This document shows positions 26,147 through 34,338 of a stretch of DNA of 64,000 nt, one piece after another. The stretch's first letter is position 1; each line of letters starts with the position of its first letter. The notes beneath the pieces are model-generated. The model was given only the letters and a program-made list of their open reading frames with translations. It was not told the DNA's origin and did no database searches. The DNA comes from Pokkaliibacter plantistimulans. Its GTDB lineage: Bacteria; Pseudomonadota; Gammaproteobacteria; Pseudomonadales; Balneatricaceae. The stretch lies in contig NZ_CP177354.1 of NCBI RefSeq assembly GCF_046844695.1, positions 3,906,001-3,970,000 of the forward strand. Reading direction: 5' to 3'. A program made the translations under genes and the position numbers.

Positions 26147-28336
26147 GTGACGCGGCCCATGGCAGAGATTCCCGGCCAGCGCTCTTCGCACCTTCACGAG
26201 CCCCAGCAGGACAACAGCGACGGCATCAGTCTGCATGGTGAAACCATTCTGGTGGTAGACAGCCAGCTGCCGATGATTCAGCTGATCAAGGACATTCTGC
26301 GCCGCGGTGGCGCGACCTCCTTTTACGATACCGACAACTTCGCCACCGCCCTGCGCTTGCTGAAAAAGCACAAGCCAGGTCTGGTGATCTGTGACTTTGA
26401 AGTCCGTGACCCGAAGCACAAGGGCCAGACATTATTGGTAGAGGCCCGACGTCAGCAATGGCTGTCCCACACCACCGCCTTCATCTACCTGCTCAGTGAA
26501 TCCAGCGAACGGATGATGAATGCTGCGCTGGAAGACTCACCTGATGACTGGATGAGCAAGCCGGTCAACAGCAAGGAGCTGCTGGACAAAGTCTTGCTGC
26601 AACTCCAGCAGCGGCAACTGCTGGCGCCCGCCCTGCTGGCACTGGATCAGGGCCAGCGGACCACCGCCATCGACTGGCTGCAACACCATCTGCCTGCACT
26701 GCAGAACTCCAGCTCACCGGGGTTATGGATGCGCGCCGAGCGCCTGCTGGGCCGTATGCTGCTGAAGAATAATCAGCTGACTGAGGCAGAGCAGCATTAC
26801 CGGCAGATGATCCGCCATTCTCACCCTGTGCCCTGGGGCCATCTGGGTCTGGCCATCTGCCTGCATCTGCAGGATCGCAACGACGAAGCACGCGATGCGT
26901 TCAGTGCATTACTGCCCCATCCCTTTCTCGCAGCAGAAGCCTACGACTGGCTCAGCCGCATGCATTGCTGCGAACGTCAGTTCGAGCTGGCGCAAATGGC
27001 CATGTCACTGGCCTGCCAGCACAATCCCCAGTCAGCGTTTAAGCAGAGCCAGCTGGGCTTTGTTGCCTTCATGAACGGACAGAATGGTCTGGCGGAAAAA
27101 GCCTTTCGCAGCGTGGCCTGGAACCATCGCAACCTGACCAAAGCGGATGCCGGGCTCTATCAGCAGCGGGTCTGGGATAACGGTGACGGCGGTGCTGGCC
27201 AGAGTGGCTCTACCGCTTATCTGCCCAGCCCGGAAGCCGTTGGCCAGACCGATGGCCTGATGCTGGTGGTCAAGGCACTGGAGGAGAAAGAGCCGGACAA
27301 CGCCCAGGTTCAGCTCAAAGTCATGCTGGTCGAGTCGGTTCTGGCTCAGGAAGAACTGGACGATGAGCGCGTAGCTGCCCTGGCTGAAGCCATGATCGAC
27401 TATTACCTGATGCTTGATGCCTTCAGCCAGCTGAAGGAGCGCAACCAGCTGAGCAGCCACTTTCGCTTACTGGGCCGCGATTTTCACACCGAGCTGGCCG
27501 CCGCATTAGCCTATCGCGCCAGCCTGTCTGCCGAAGAACTGGAGGCACTGCGGGCCAAATATCAGCGCAAGCGCACTGGTCACTCCTTGCGCAATAAGAT
27601 ACTGCACCAGCAACAGCGCCAGCGCAGTGCCCGTCAGCTGCGCCAGATGCATCTACAGCAACTGCAGGATGCAGAGAAACAGGTGCTGCACGACATTTTT
27701 ATCGATGCCCGCCGCGACGTGCCGATGCCGGACAAACGCCCGGCAGCCACCACAGAGCTGGATGAAGAGCTGGTGCGCCAGGTGCGGGAAAGTATGGACC
27801 CGTCACTCAGCCAGGTATTGCTTGATGAGCTGTCACGGGAAGCTGCGCGCGATGATCCGCTGTGGGTCAGCAGCGTGCAGGACGCCTTCAGGCAACGCTG
27901 CAAAAATGAGCTGGAATACCGCATCGAACGTAACCTGTTGCGAAAAAAGCAGGCCATGGCCGCTGTCCACTATCTGCCGTTGCTACCGGTGAGCATTCAG
28001 GAGCAGCCACGTCCGCACTGGTCGAAGGAGTTAACCAGCGCTGTGCTGGACTATGCCCGCGAGCGCTACGAGCCCGCCTTTTTCAGTCTGCTGAAAGTCA
28101 TCAAACAAGGCGGCGACGACGTCACCATTCAGCTCAACATGGTGCAAGCAGGGATCGGCGCCTGCCGTGAGGGGTCGCCCAAGGCCAAGCAGATAATCAA
28201 TATTTGTCTGTTTTACCTGCGCCCGTTGATGGGCCTGACGCCCACCATGGCGTTACCGCAACGCCAGCGTTTTACCAGCCTGACTCAGGCGCTGCGGATG
28301 ACCGATGAGATGGCGATCAGTATGGCAGAAACCTGA
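26147..28336 (+). CDS. Receiver-TPR protein, paralogue 1
   Basis: A protein of up to 729 residues (GTG at 26147 or ATG at 26159). Residues about 32-150 form a CheY-like receiver: ETILVVDSQLPMIQLIKDIL, phospho-acceptor Asp83 in VICDFE, and Lys138 in PDDWMSKPVN. The usual Asp-Asp pair near the start is Asp-Ser here. Residues about 160-345 are TPR-like repeats (AEQHYRQMIRHSHPVPWGHL, FELAQMAMSLACQHNPQSA). The C-terminal half is helical and charged with Gln/Arg-rich coiled coil (LRNKILHQQQRQRSARQL). There is no output DNA-binding domain. It is followed by a paralogue of the same layout. Its partner kinase is unknown. Confidence 0.88.
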   Translation: MTRPMAEIPGQRSSHLHEPQQDNSDGISLHGETILVVDSQLPMIQLIKDILRRGGATSFYDTDNFATALRLLKKHKPGLVICDFEVRDPKHKGQTLLVEARRQQWLSHTTAFIYLLSESSERMMNAALEDSPDDWMSKPVNSKELLDKVLLQLQQRQLLAPALLALDQGQRTTAIDWLQHHLPALQNSSSPGLWMRAERLLGRMLLKNNQLTEAEQHYRQMIRHSHPVPWGHLGLAICLHLQDRNDEARDAFSALLPHPFLAAEAYDWLSRMHCCERQFELAQMAMSLACQHNPQSAFKQSQLGFVAFMNGQNGLAEKAFRSVAWNHRNLTKADAGLYQQRVWDNGDGGAGQSGSTAYLPSPEAVGQTDGLMLVVKALEEKEPDNAQVQLKVMLVESVLAQEELDDERVAALAEAMIDYYLMLDAFSQLKERNQLSSHFRLLGRDFHTELAAALAYRASLSAEELEALRAKYQRKRTGHSLRNKILHQQQRQRSARQLRQMHLQQLQDAEKQVLHDIFIDARRDVPMPDKRPAATTELDEELVRQVRESMDPSLSQVLLDELSREAARDDPLWVSSVQDAFRQRCKNELEYRIERNLLRKKQAMAAVHYLPLLPVSIQEQPRPHWSKELTSAVLDYARERYEPAFFSLLKVIKQGGDDVTIQLNMVQAGIGACREGSPKAKQIINICLFYLRPLMGLTPTMALPQRQRFTSLTQALRMTDEMAISMAET

Positions 28337-28401
28337 CGATCAGGAGTTTGTCGGACTTGACTGGCTGTGACGCGGAAACGTCCGTTTATGGCAGTTTTAG
28401 T

Positions 28402-28444
28402 CCTCTCTTGCGGCGAATAGTGGTTCTGCTCAACGAAAGAGAGG
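28402..28444 (+). promoter_or_regulatory. Hairpin sequestering a ribosome-binding site
   Basis: CCTCTCTT (28402-28409) is complementary to AAGAGAGG (28437-28444), which contains the likely ribosome-binding site of a 12-codon reading frame starting at 28452. The arrangement could gate translation between the two receiver-TPR genes; this is inference. Confidence 0.35.
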
Positions 28445-28451
28445 GTGCAAT

Positions 28452-28490
28452 ATGACCAAAATCGGCGTTACCGCAGCAGGCCCGCGTTAA
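28452..28490 (+). CDS. Possible 12-residue leader peptide
   Basis: ATG at 28452 to TAA at 28490 encodes MTKIGVTAAGPR, preceded by GAGAGGG at proper spacing. It lies in the 218-bp gap between the paired receiver-TPR genes. There is no homology to judge by; it is listed because of the strong ribosome-binding site and the hairpin covering it. Confidence 0.25.
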   Translation: MTKIGVTAAGPR

Positions 28491-28554
28491 GTCCGGCATG
28501 CTCCCGGCCAACTGATTGCATCAACGCTGCACAAAACAGCTGAAATAGCCGGGT

Positions 28555-30726
28555 TTGACGGATATGCTGCAACAGATGGCAACAGACCATCTGATGACGA
28601 ATGTGTTGTCGAGAAGTACCAATCAGGGATTACGGAATTACCGCATGTCAGAACCAACCGTTCGTGAAGTCGCTACTGCTGAGCTAGTCAGTGGTTGGAA
28701 TGATCTCAAGGACAGCATTATCAACTTCATTCCCAGCTCGCTGGTGGATGAAAAGATTCTGATCGTCGATACCCATGCGCCCATGATCAACCTGATCAAG
28801 GACATGCTTCGTCGCGGTGGTGCCAGCAAGCTGTACGATGCCGACAACTACTCTCAGGCCATCCGCCTGCTGAAAGAAAACCGTTTTGCTCTGGTGATCT
28901 GCGACTTTGAACTGCGTGGCGCCCAAAGCAACGGCCACTCTTTACTGGTGGATGCCAGACGGCAAAAGCTGCTGCCCTACTCCACGTCCTTTATCGTGCT
29001 ATCCAGCGAAGCCAGTGAACGCATGATGTTTGCCGCGCTGGAAGAGTCGCCGGATGACTACATTCACAAGCCCATCAATGCCAAGGATCTGATTGACCGG
29101 ATCATCCGCATTGCCAACGTCCGCTCGGTGTTCAAGCCCGCCTTTGACGATCTGGACAACCACAACGAACGTGCTGCGGTGTCCTGGCTGCGCAAGAAAA
29201 TTACCCAGCTCAAAACCCCCAGTCTGGCCATGACCGGCGACCGTCTGCTCGGCCGCATTCTGATCGAGTCGGCCCTGTATAAAGAGGCCGATCTGCATTA
29301 TCGCGAGATGGAAGGCAAGGACTACCCGGTGCCCTGGGCTACCATGGGTAAAGGCATCGCCAACTTCTTTCTCGGCCGTCTGCCCGATGCCAAACGCTGC
29401 TTTGCCGAACTGTTGAATCAACGCTTTCTGGCACTGGAAGCCTACGACTGGCTGGCCCGTATCCACTGTCTGGAGCAGGACTACGATCTGGCCCAGTACG
29501 CCATGGAGCTGGCGTCCAGCCTCAGCCCACTATCGATGCACAAACAGAGTCTGCTTGGCCACGTGGCCTTCCTCAATGGCCAGTACGGGGTCGCAGAACG
29601 CGCCTTCCGCAGCATTATCTATGGCCATAAAAATATTGCTGTGGTCGATTCGGACCTCTACCGGCGTATCGTTTGGGGCCATAAGAAAAACACCCGTACA
29701 CCGACCGAAGAGGATGTCGGCAGCCTCGACAAGATGAGCAAAACCCTGCAGGTGCTGTCTGACAAGTACCCGCGCAATGCCGACCTGCAGATCAAATCGA
29801 GCATCATCGAAGCCACCGTGGCGGTCGAACAGGGTGATGAGAAAAGAGCGCATGAGTTGACAGACGTTTTGCTGGAGTACTACCTCAAGCTCGAAGTAGC
29901 CAACCAGTTTGCTGACGAGGCGCTTCTGAAGGCGCACTTCCGTCACCTTGGTCGCGACTTTGCTCAGGAGCTGGAAAACCTGATCAAATCACGGGAAAAC
30001 CTGTCGCAGGAAGCGCTGCAAGCGCTGTCTGGCGCCCGTAAAACCAAGCTGGAAAAACGCCTGCAATCCCATCACGAAGTGAAAGGACGACAGGAAAAAT
30101 CCCGGCAGAAGCTGAAAAATGCCCGGCAGTTGAGGCAACTGCACGAACAGCAGTACAAGGATGCCGAGCAGGAAGTTAAAAAAGACCTCTATATCGAGGC
30201 ACAGCGCTCCACACCCCGACTGAAAGGCAATCAGCCGCTTACCAGCGAGGAATGGGAAAAAAAGGTCAACAAGAAATACGGCCAGTTGGTCAACGAAGAG
30301 CTGGAGCTGCGCATCGAACGCAAGCTGACCAAGAAGAGTCAGGCGATGGCCGCCATTGCCAATGTCGCCATGATGCCCATCGAAGTACACAAGGTTGATT
30401 ACAACCAGTCATGGCATGAGCTGGTCGAAAAAGGCATGAACGAATACGGCAAGGAACAGTTTGAGGCGTCTTTCTTTACCCTGCTGCGTGCAGTCAAGGA
30501 GGGCGGTGAGCGTCTGGAGATCAAGCTGAACATGGTCCAGGCGGGCGTCAGTGCCTGTCGTGAAGGCACCTTCAAGGAAAAACAGATCTTCAATATCTGC
30601 CTGTTCTACATGCGCCCACTGGTGAAGATCGTCAAGAACATGACGGCCCACCAGCGCGAACGCTTTCTGACCATTACCCAGGCGCTCAAAGCCATTGATG
30701 ACAAACTGGAAGTGCACAAAGTCTGA
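28555..30726 (+). CDS. Receiver-TPR protein, paralogue 2
   Basis: A protein of up to 723 residues. The frame opens at TTG 28555; ATG at 28564 or at 28645 (MSEPTVREVATAEL) are alternatives. The layout is that of the preceding gene: a receiver at about residues 65-190 with Asp117 in VICDFELRG, Lys172 in YIHKPINAKDL and Asp-Thr (72-73) instead of the acidic pair; TPR-like repeats (ADLHYREMEGKDYPVPWATM, YDLAQYAMELASSLSPLSMH); then a long coiled coil with many Lys and Glu (NLSQEALQALSGARKTKLEK). The two proteins end with closely similar motifs (LNMVQAGVSACREGTFKEKQ). They may form a heteromer or respond to two kinases. Confidence 0.88.
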   Translation: MTDMLQQMATDHLMTNVLSRSTNQGLRNYRMSEPTVREVATAELVSGWNDLKDSIINFIPSSLVDEKILIVDTHAPMINLIKDMLRRGGASKLYDADNYSQAIRLLKENRFALVICDFELRGAQSNGHSLLVDARRQKLLPYSTSFIVLSSEASERMMFAALEESPDDYIHKPINAKDLIDRIIRIANVRSVFKPAFDDLDNHNERAAVSWLRKKITQLKTPSLAMTGDRLLGRILIESALYKEADLHYREMEGKDYPVPWATMGKGIANFFLGRLPDAKRCFAELLNQRFLALEAYDWLARIHCLEQDYDLAQYAMELASSLSPLSMHKQSLLGHVAFLNGQYGVAERAFRSIIYGHKNIAVVDSDLYRRIVWGHKKNTRTPTEEDVGSLDKMSKTLQVLSDKYPRNADLQIKSSIIEATVAVEQGDEKRAHELTDVLLEYYLKLEVANQFADEALLKAHFRHLGRDFAQELENLIKSRENLSQEALQALSGARKTKLEKRLQSHHEVKGRQEKSRQKLKNARQLRQLHEQQYKDAEQEVKKDLYIEAQRSTPRLKGNQPLTSEEWEKKVNKKYGQLVNEELELRIERKLTKKSQAMAAIANVAMMPIEVHKVDYNQSWHELVEKGMNEYGKEQFEASFFTLLRAVKEGGERLEIKLNMVQAGVSACREGTFKEKQIFNICLFYMRPLVKIVKNMTAHQRERFLTITQALKAIDDKLEVHKV

Positions 30727-30745
30727 CCTGAGCCGTAGCTGCGGA

Positions 30746-30851
30746 TCAGGTATGACACTTGCAGTCAGGTATGACACTTGCGATCAGTTATTCAGACTTT
30801 AGAGAACAGCTTGTCCCTGCCTGCTTTCAGGTGCAGGTGCAGGTGCAGGTG
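30746..30851. repeat. Two short direct-repeat tracts
   Basis: TCAGGTATGACACTTGC occurs twice in a row (30746-30762 and 30765-30781). Some 46 bases later CAGGTG is repeated four times (30828-30851). Both lie between the second receiver-TPR gene and a GNAT gene. Their function is unknown; the hexamer tract could vary in length by slippage. Confidence 0.7.
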
Positions 30852-30938
30852 CAGCGCCAACGGACTCAGCACTGACACCACTTACAGCGATATTGGATGC
30901 GGCATCGCTACCGCGCACACCCGGAAGAGGATTCAGCC

Positions 30939-31493
30939 ATGGGAATGGTACGCTCCAGCAGTCCTTCAATGCATGACGCACCCCGTGATCGAACCAGTGC
31001 ATCCAGACTCCCTCCTCTGCCCCTCGACCTGCGCGCCGCTGATGACGATGACCGCCAGTACGCCCATGATCTGACCTACAACAATATGCGGCGCTACTAC
31101 GTGCAGTACGGCATCGAATGGAGCACCAAGGTGTATTTCCAGCAGTGGCCCTGCACGGCCAATTTCATTCTGCTCGACAGTACCGTGACACCAGCAAAAA
31201 CCGCCGGGTTGCTGCGCCTGCAGATCGTCAAGCCCTGGACTTATCTGTGGGACCTGCAAATTGAGCCGGCCTATCAGCGGCGGGGAGTCGGTAAGGAAGC
31301 ATTGCAACGCAGTATGTGGCTGGCTCGCCATACCGGCTGCAGCCTGTTCCGCCTGCGCGTGTTCAAATCCAACCCGGCACTGCAACTCTATCTGCGCTAC
31401 GGTCTGGAGATCGTTCGGGATGAAGACAGCGTGTATATGATGGAAAAGCTGCTGCCTGCGGTGGTGGCGGAGCATGCTGACAAGAACGTCTGA
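30939..31493 (+). CDS. GNAT-family N-acetyltransferase
   Basis: A 184-residue protein; the start at 30939 (MGMVRSSSPSMHDAPRDRTS) is chosen for its GAAGAGGA ribosome-binding site, although the frame is open from 30897. Its GNAT core includes TYLWDLQIEPAYQRRGVGKE, with the QRRGVG acetyl-CoA motif, then ALQRSMWLARHTGCSLFRLR and FKSNPALQLYLRYGLEIV. The N-terminal 40 residues are poorly structured. The substrate is unknown. It is followed on the opposite strand by a monooxygenase gene. Confidence 0.85.
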   Translation: MGMVRSSSPSMHDAPRDRTSASRLPPLPLDLRAADDDDRQYAHDLTYNNMRRYYVQYGIEWSTKVYFQQWPCTANFILLDSTVTPAKTAGLLRLQIVKPWTYLWDLQIEPAYQRRGVGKEALQRSMWLARHTGCSLFRLRVFKSNPALQLYLRYGLEIVRDEDSVYMMEKLLPAVVAEHADKNV

Positions 31494-31544
31494 CAGGTAT
31501 CGAAGCCGATACCTGTCAGGGCCTTTTGTCAGCAACTGAACCGA

Positions 31545-31850
31545 TCAGGCCTGCTCCAGCACCCGCAGAGAAACACTGACCACCCAGTCCGCGACATCCT
31601 GCCGATACGCCTGCATGTGCGCAGCCACACTGTGCGCCTGCAGATGGGCTTCAGACTCCCAGCGCTCAATCATGATCACCGAATTAGCATCCTGATCGAA
31701 TTTGCCTGCCGGAGCATCGATATCGATATAAGGCCCGTACTCGATACAGCCTTCCTCTTCCAGCACCAGCGGCACCAGTTGCTTCATGCGCTGCAGGAAG
31801 GCGTCGCGGCTGTGCTCGCGCAAAGTAATAGTGGCAATAACGGCGATCAT
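31545..31850 (-). CDS. Antibiotic-biosynthesis-monooxygenase (ABM) domain protein
   Basis: A 101-residue dimeric alpha-beta barrel protein like YgiN or LsrG. It starts MIAVIATITLREHSRDAFLQ, with AAAGGA upstream. EEGCIEYGPYIDIDAPAGKF and SVIMIERWESEAHLQAHSVA are the two conserved ABM blocks, with the usual Glu-Gly-Cys. Such proteins oxidise quinols or small aromatic or furanone compounds, or degrade autoinducers. The start lies 46 bases past the end of the upstream lipoprotein gene on the same strand, so the two could be co-transcribed. Confidence 0.88.
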   Translation of the reverse strand: MIAVIATITLREHSRDAFLQRMKQLVPLVLEEEGCIEYGPYIDIDAPAGKFDQDANSVIMIERWESEAHLQAHSVAAHMQAYRQDVADWVVSVSLRVLEQA

Positions 31851-31896
31851 GGAATGTCCTTTCAATGGCACCTGATGGGATAACTGAGCCAGCTTT

Positions 31897-32625
31897 TTAA
31901 TGGCAGTAGGCAGCGTTCTCAACCACACCTTTGACATGCACGGTAGCGCCCGGGCGGATGACAAACTCGCTCAGCCCCACATGGGATGCACTGCCCCAGT
32001 CGTAGGTATAACCCAGACGGGTCCAGGGGTAACCCTTGTCACCGTAGGAACTGGCGCGCAGCTGATTGAACCAAGCCTTGTACTCATTACTGATCGCAAT
32101 ATAGGGCGACGAAGGAAAGTCGACCTCTGCCTCATGGTCGGAAATCTCTGAATCCGGTGCAGGGCGGAACATATCCTTGGGCTGCACCCACAGCTCCACA
32201 AAGCGCGTCTTGCCATTGTGTGGCGGCAGGCCCAGCAGCTGCTCCAGTCGCAGCGCGTCACTGTTCTTGCGGCAGAACTGCTGCAGTTGAGGCGCCGCAG
32301 TGACCCAGATTTCCCGGCTCAACTGCTGATCGGTGTCCACCTGAGTGTCATAACCATTCCATGCCGTCCAGGTCACCATCAGCACATGGGACTGATCGTT
32401 ATCCCACACCAACGCACGATTGCCCGGCACAATGGCAGTCAGGTTTCTGGAGATTTCGCCCGGCTCTGCCACGGCGGCGTCCTGCACTGCAGCCTGATAG
32501 GCCGCCTGCAACTGCGGGTCTGACATGGTGCGATAGGACTGCCCGGCGCACCCGGCAAGGGCCAGTGCGATACCACTCAGGGCCAGACCGCGCAGACTGA
32601 AAACGCTGATCGTTGATGACCTCAT
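31897..32625 (-). CDS. Putative lipoprotein of unknown family
   Basis: A 242-residue protein from MRSSTISVFSLRGLALSGIA, with lipobox LALAGC and GAGGAG upstream. The mature domain contains QLQAAYQAAVQDAAVAEPGE, ALVWDNDQSHVLMVTWTAWN, GKTRFVELWVQPKDMF and DKGYPWTRLGYTYDWGS. Trp- and Tyr-rich beta segments suggest a periplasmic or outer-membrane-attached beta fold. I do not recognise the family. It is probably transcribed with the ABM gene downstream. Confidence 0.78.
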   Translation of the reverse strand: MRSSTISVFSLRGLALSGIALALAGCAGQSYRTMSDPQLQAAYQAAVQDAAVAEPGEISRNLTAIVPGNRALVWDNDQSHVLMVTWTAWNGYDTQVDTDQQLSREIWVTAAPQLQQFCRKNSDALRLEQLLGLPPHNGKTRFVELWVQPKDMFRPAPDSEISDHEAEVDFPSSPYIAISNEYKAWFNQLRASSYGDKGYPWTRLGYTYDWGSASHVGLSEFVIRPGATVHVKGVVENAAYCH

Positions 32626-32777
32626 CCTTAATCTCCTCATCGTTGACCTGACATGTGACCACTCTTTAACACGCCAGCTTTCTCATAAAAAACCTGTGAA
32701 AAGAATAAACAGCACCGTGCTATCTTCAATGATTTATTTTGCTCCCACCTTATCCCTGACCGAGGCCTCTCATTACC

Positions 32778-33233
32778 ATGAGCACTTCCCCCGCCAGCCA
32801 GCACAGTGAAGCCGTATTCAGCATTTCCACTGACAGGCAGCAGCTTGATCTGGATGTGATCTATCGCTTTCTGAGTGAGGAATCGGCCTGGGCCAGAGGC
32901 ATTGACCGACGTCGCGTGGAGCGTTCCATCGAGCACTCCCTGTGTTTTGGTGGCTATCTTGGCAATCAGCAGATTGCTTTTGCCCGAGTGATTTCTGACT
33001 TCGCCACCTTTGCCAATCTGGTTGATGTTTTTGTGTTGCCTGAATTCCGCGGTCGTGGCTACAGCAAACAGCTGATGGCAGCGGTGTTTGAACATGATGA
33101 TTTACAGCAGTTGCGGCGCTTTACCCTCGCCACCAGTGACGCGCACGGGCTGTACAGCCAGTACGGTTTTACGACCCCAGCCAAACCCCAGACCCTGATG
33201 GAACGCTATGATCCGCTGATCTACAGCCGCTGA
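32778..33233 (+). CDS. GNAT-family N-acetyltransferase
   Basis: A 151-residue protein with the sequence order of small GNATs: YRFLSEESAWARGIDRRRVE (substrate side), FARVISDFATFANLVDVFVL, then PEFRGRGYSKQLMAAV, carrying the R-G-R-G acetyl-CoA motif, and SDAHGLYSQYGFTTP. It is closest in appearance to GNATs of the type that acetylate small free amines. It stands beside the integron remnant but has normal chromosomal codon use and no attC, so it is not a cassette. Confidence 0.87.
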   Translation: MSTSPASQHSEAVFSISTDRQQLDLDVIYRFLSEESAWARGIDRRRVERSIEHSLCFGGYLGNQQIAFARVISDFATFANLVDVFVLPEFRGRGYSKQLMAAVFEHDDLQQLRRFTLATSDAHGLYSQYGFTTPAKPQTLMERYDPLIYSR

Positions 33234-33242
33234 CGCCTTACG

Positions 33243-33467
33243 TCATAAATGGTCAATCGGCCCTCGCCAGCCAGCAGTGGCGAAGGCCGCATCTGCATGT
33301 ATCTGCGCGCCGTGGTGCATGCGTGTATCGAGAAGACGGACTATTCCATCCCTGCGGAATTGGAGAAGAAACTCCATCCAGTACCAATAGGCATCAAGGG
33401 TTCGCTTACTGTATCGATGTACCATCATGTTTTCTGGACAGGTATGAGAAACGGAGGGAGTCACCAT
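33243..33467 (-). pseudogene. Truncated integron-integrase N-terminus (intI remnant)
   Basis: A short minus-strand frame contains MMVHRYSKRTLDAYWYWMEF followed by LLQF, encoded at about 33428-33355. The pattern R-Y-S-K-R-T-x-x-x-Y-x-x-W-x-x-F-x-x-x-F is the start of the SAM-like core-binding domain of integron and related tyrosine integrases. After about 25 residues the similarity ends and no catalytic Arg-His-Arg-Tyr region is present within the window. Orientation, pointing away from the cassettes that begin at 33679, is the one expected for IntI. The call depends on a short match plus strong context. Confidence 0.55.
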
Positions 33468-33499
33468 GCTGAGTATCTCATCCTTGAAAAATTTGGAAG

Positions 33500-33640
33500 A
33501 AGGTATACCTTTTGGATGATGCGTTGTTGATTTAAATACCTTTTAATTACTCACCTTTGTGTTAGCTAATTTATTTTTCTATTAAAAACAAAACTTTACG
33601 CAGATATTTTTAAGATAATTTTTTAAAAGGTATACCTTTT
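33500..33640. promoter_or_regulatory. Paired AAGGTATACCTT palindromes at the integron platform
   Basis: A perfect 12-bp palindrome, AAGGTATACCTT, occurs at 33500-33511 and again at 33627-33638, where it extends to a perfect 16-bp palindrome (33625-33640). Both lie between the integrase remnant and the first cassette, where attI and the divergent integrase and cassette promoters are expected. Possible regulator sites; identity unknown. Confidence 0.4.
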
Positions 33641-33650
33641 AATAATTGCT

Positions 33651-33686
33651 ATGAGGTCGAAGACCTCATTAACACACTGTTAGAAC
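33651..33686 (+). other. Hairpin and recombination core at the first cassette boundary
   Basis: ATGAGGTC-gaa-GACCTCAT (33651-33669) is a perfect 8-bp stem. It is followed by GTTAGAAC at 33679-33686, identical to the core at the 3' end of the first cassette's attC (34306-34313). The pair of identical cores defines a circularisable cassette of about 627 bp. Confidence 0.55.
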
Positions 33687-33698
33687 CAAGGACACACT

Positions 33699-34223
33699 GT
33701 GATCGAGATTGAAATTAAAGATATTGCGATAATTATTGGCGGCGCTATAACAGCAATCTCGACACTGTGTGCTGTTCTTATTACAAGTCGCTTCAACTTA
33801 AAACTCGCAAAGATAAATATCGACGCTCAAGTTCAGCAAAAAAATGAAGAACGGAAAATACAAAAAATCGAAGATATATATCTTCTTTTTGAGAAGTGGG
33901 AAACGAACTTTTCAAATATATACTTAATGCATCTTCGCTGCTATTGTGGAAATCTTGATTACAAAAGTGTTATGGAACTAACTAAGGATTCAGCGATGTT
34001 CGCACCTGGCGACTTTCAGAAATTAAAAATGCTAATGAATGTCTATTTCCCTGAAATTGCATCCGAGCACAAAAAAGTCGACGACGCTAGGCGTAAAATC
34101 GTTCCATTTTTATCTGACCCCAAAGAAAGCAAATTGAACCCGAAAGACTTTGTTAAATTACAAGAAGACTTTGAAACGGTGTGCGCCACATTCAAAATGC
34201 AAATCAGTAATTTAGCCAACTAG
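33699..34223 (+). CDS. Integron cassette 1: membrane-anchored coil protein, unknown
   Basis: A 174-residue protein starting at GTG with AAGGA six bases upstream. One N-terminal membrane helix (IAIIIGGAITAISTLCAVLI) is followed by a cytosolic helical domain (QVQQKNEERKIQKIEDIYLL) rich in Lys and Glu. It resembles the many single-helix DUF-type cassette proteins seen in chromosomal integrons. No enzyme motif is visible. It is AT-rich, lies between matching recombination cores and occupies the first cassette position, the one normally best expressed. Confidence 0.75.
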   Translation: MIEIEIKDIAIIIGGAITAISTLCAVLITSRFNLKLAKINIDAQVQQKNEERKIQKIEDIYLLFEKWETNFSNIYLMHLRCYCGNLDYKSVMELTKDSAMFAPGDFQKLKMLMNVYFPEIASEHKKVDDARRKIVPFLSDPKESKLNPKDFVKLQEDFETVCATFKMQISNLAN

Positions 34224-34235
34224 GATCCGGCGCAG

Positions 34236-34313
34236 CTCTAACTAGTGGTTCAAGTCGTTCGCTTCGCTCACTCGGGACCGGCTAAAGCCGGCCCCTTAAC
34301 CAAACGTTAGAAC
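34236..34313 (+). other. attC site 1
   Basis: TCTAAC (34237-34242) at the left is complementary to the GTTAGA core at the right (34306-34311). The interior has TCGTTCGCTTCGCTCACTCG and GGACCGGCTAAAGCCGGCCC, which fold as nested imperfect stems, the typical attC (59-base element) pattern. Confidence 0.75.
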
Positions 34314-34338
34314 TATATTCAAGTAAGGAGAAAACATC

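Noticed and set aside
33249..33530. 93-codon + strand frame over the integrase remnant
   Set aside because: It is antisense to the fragment with the integrase motif, has no Shine-Dalgarno sequence and shows no recognisable family.
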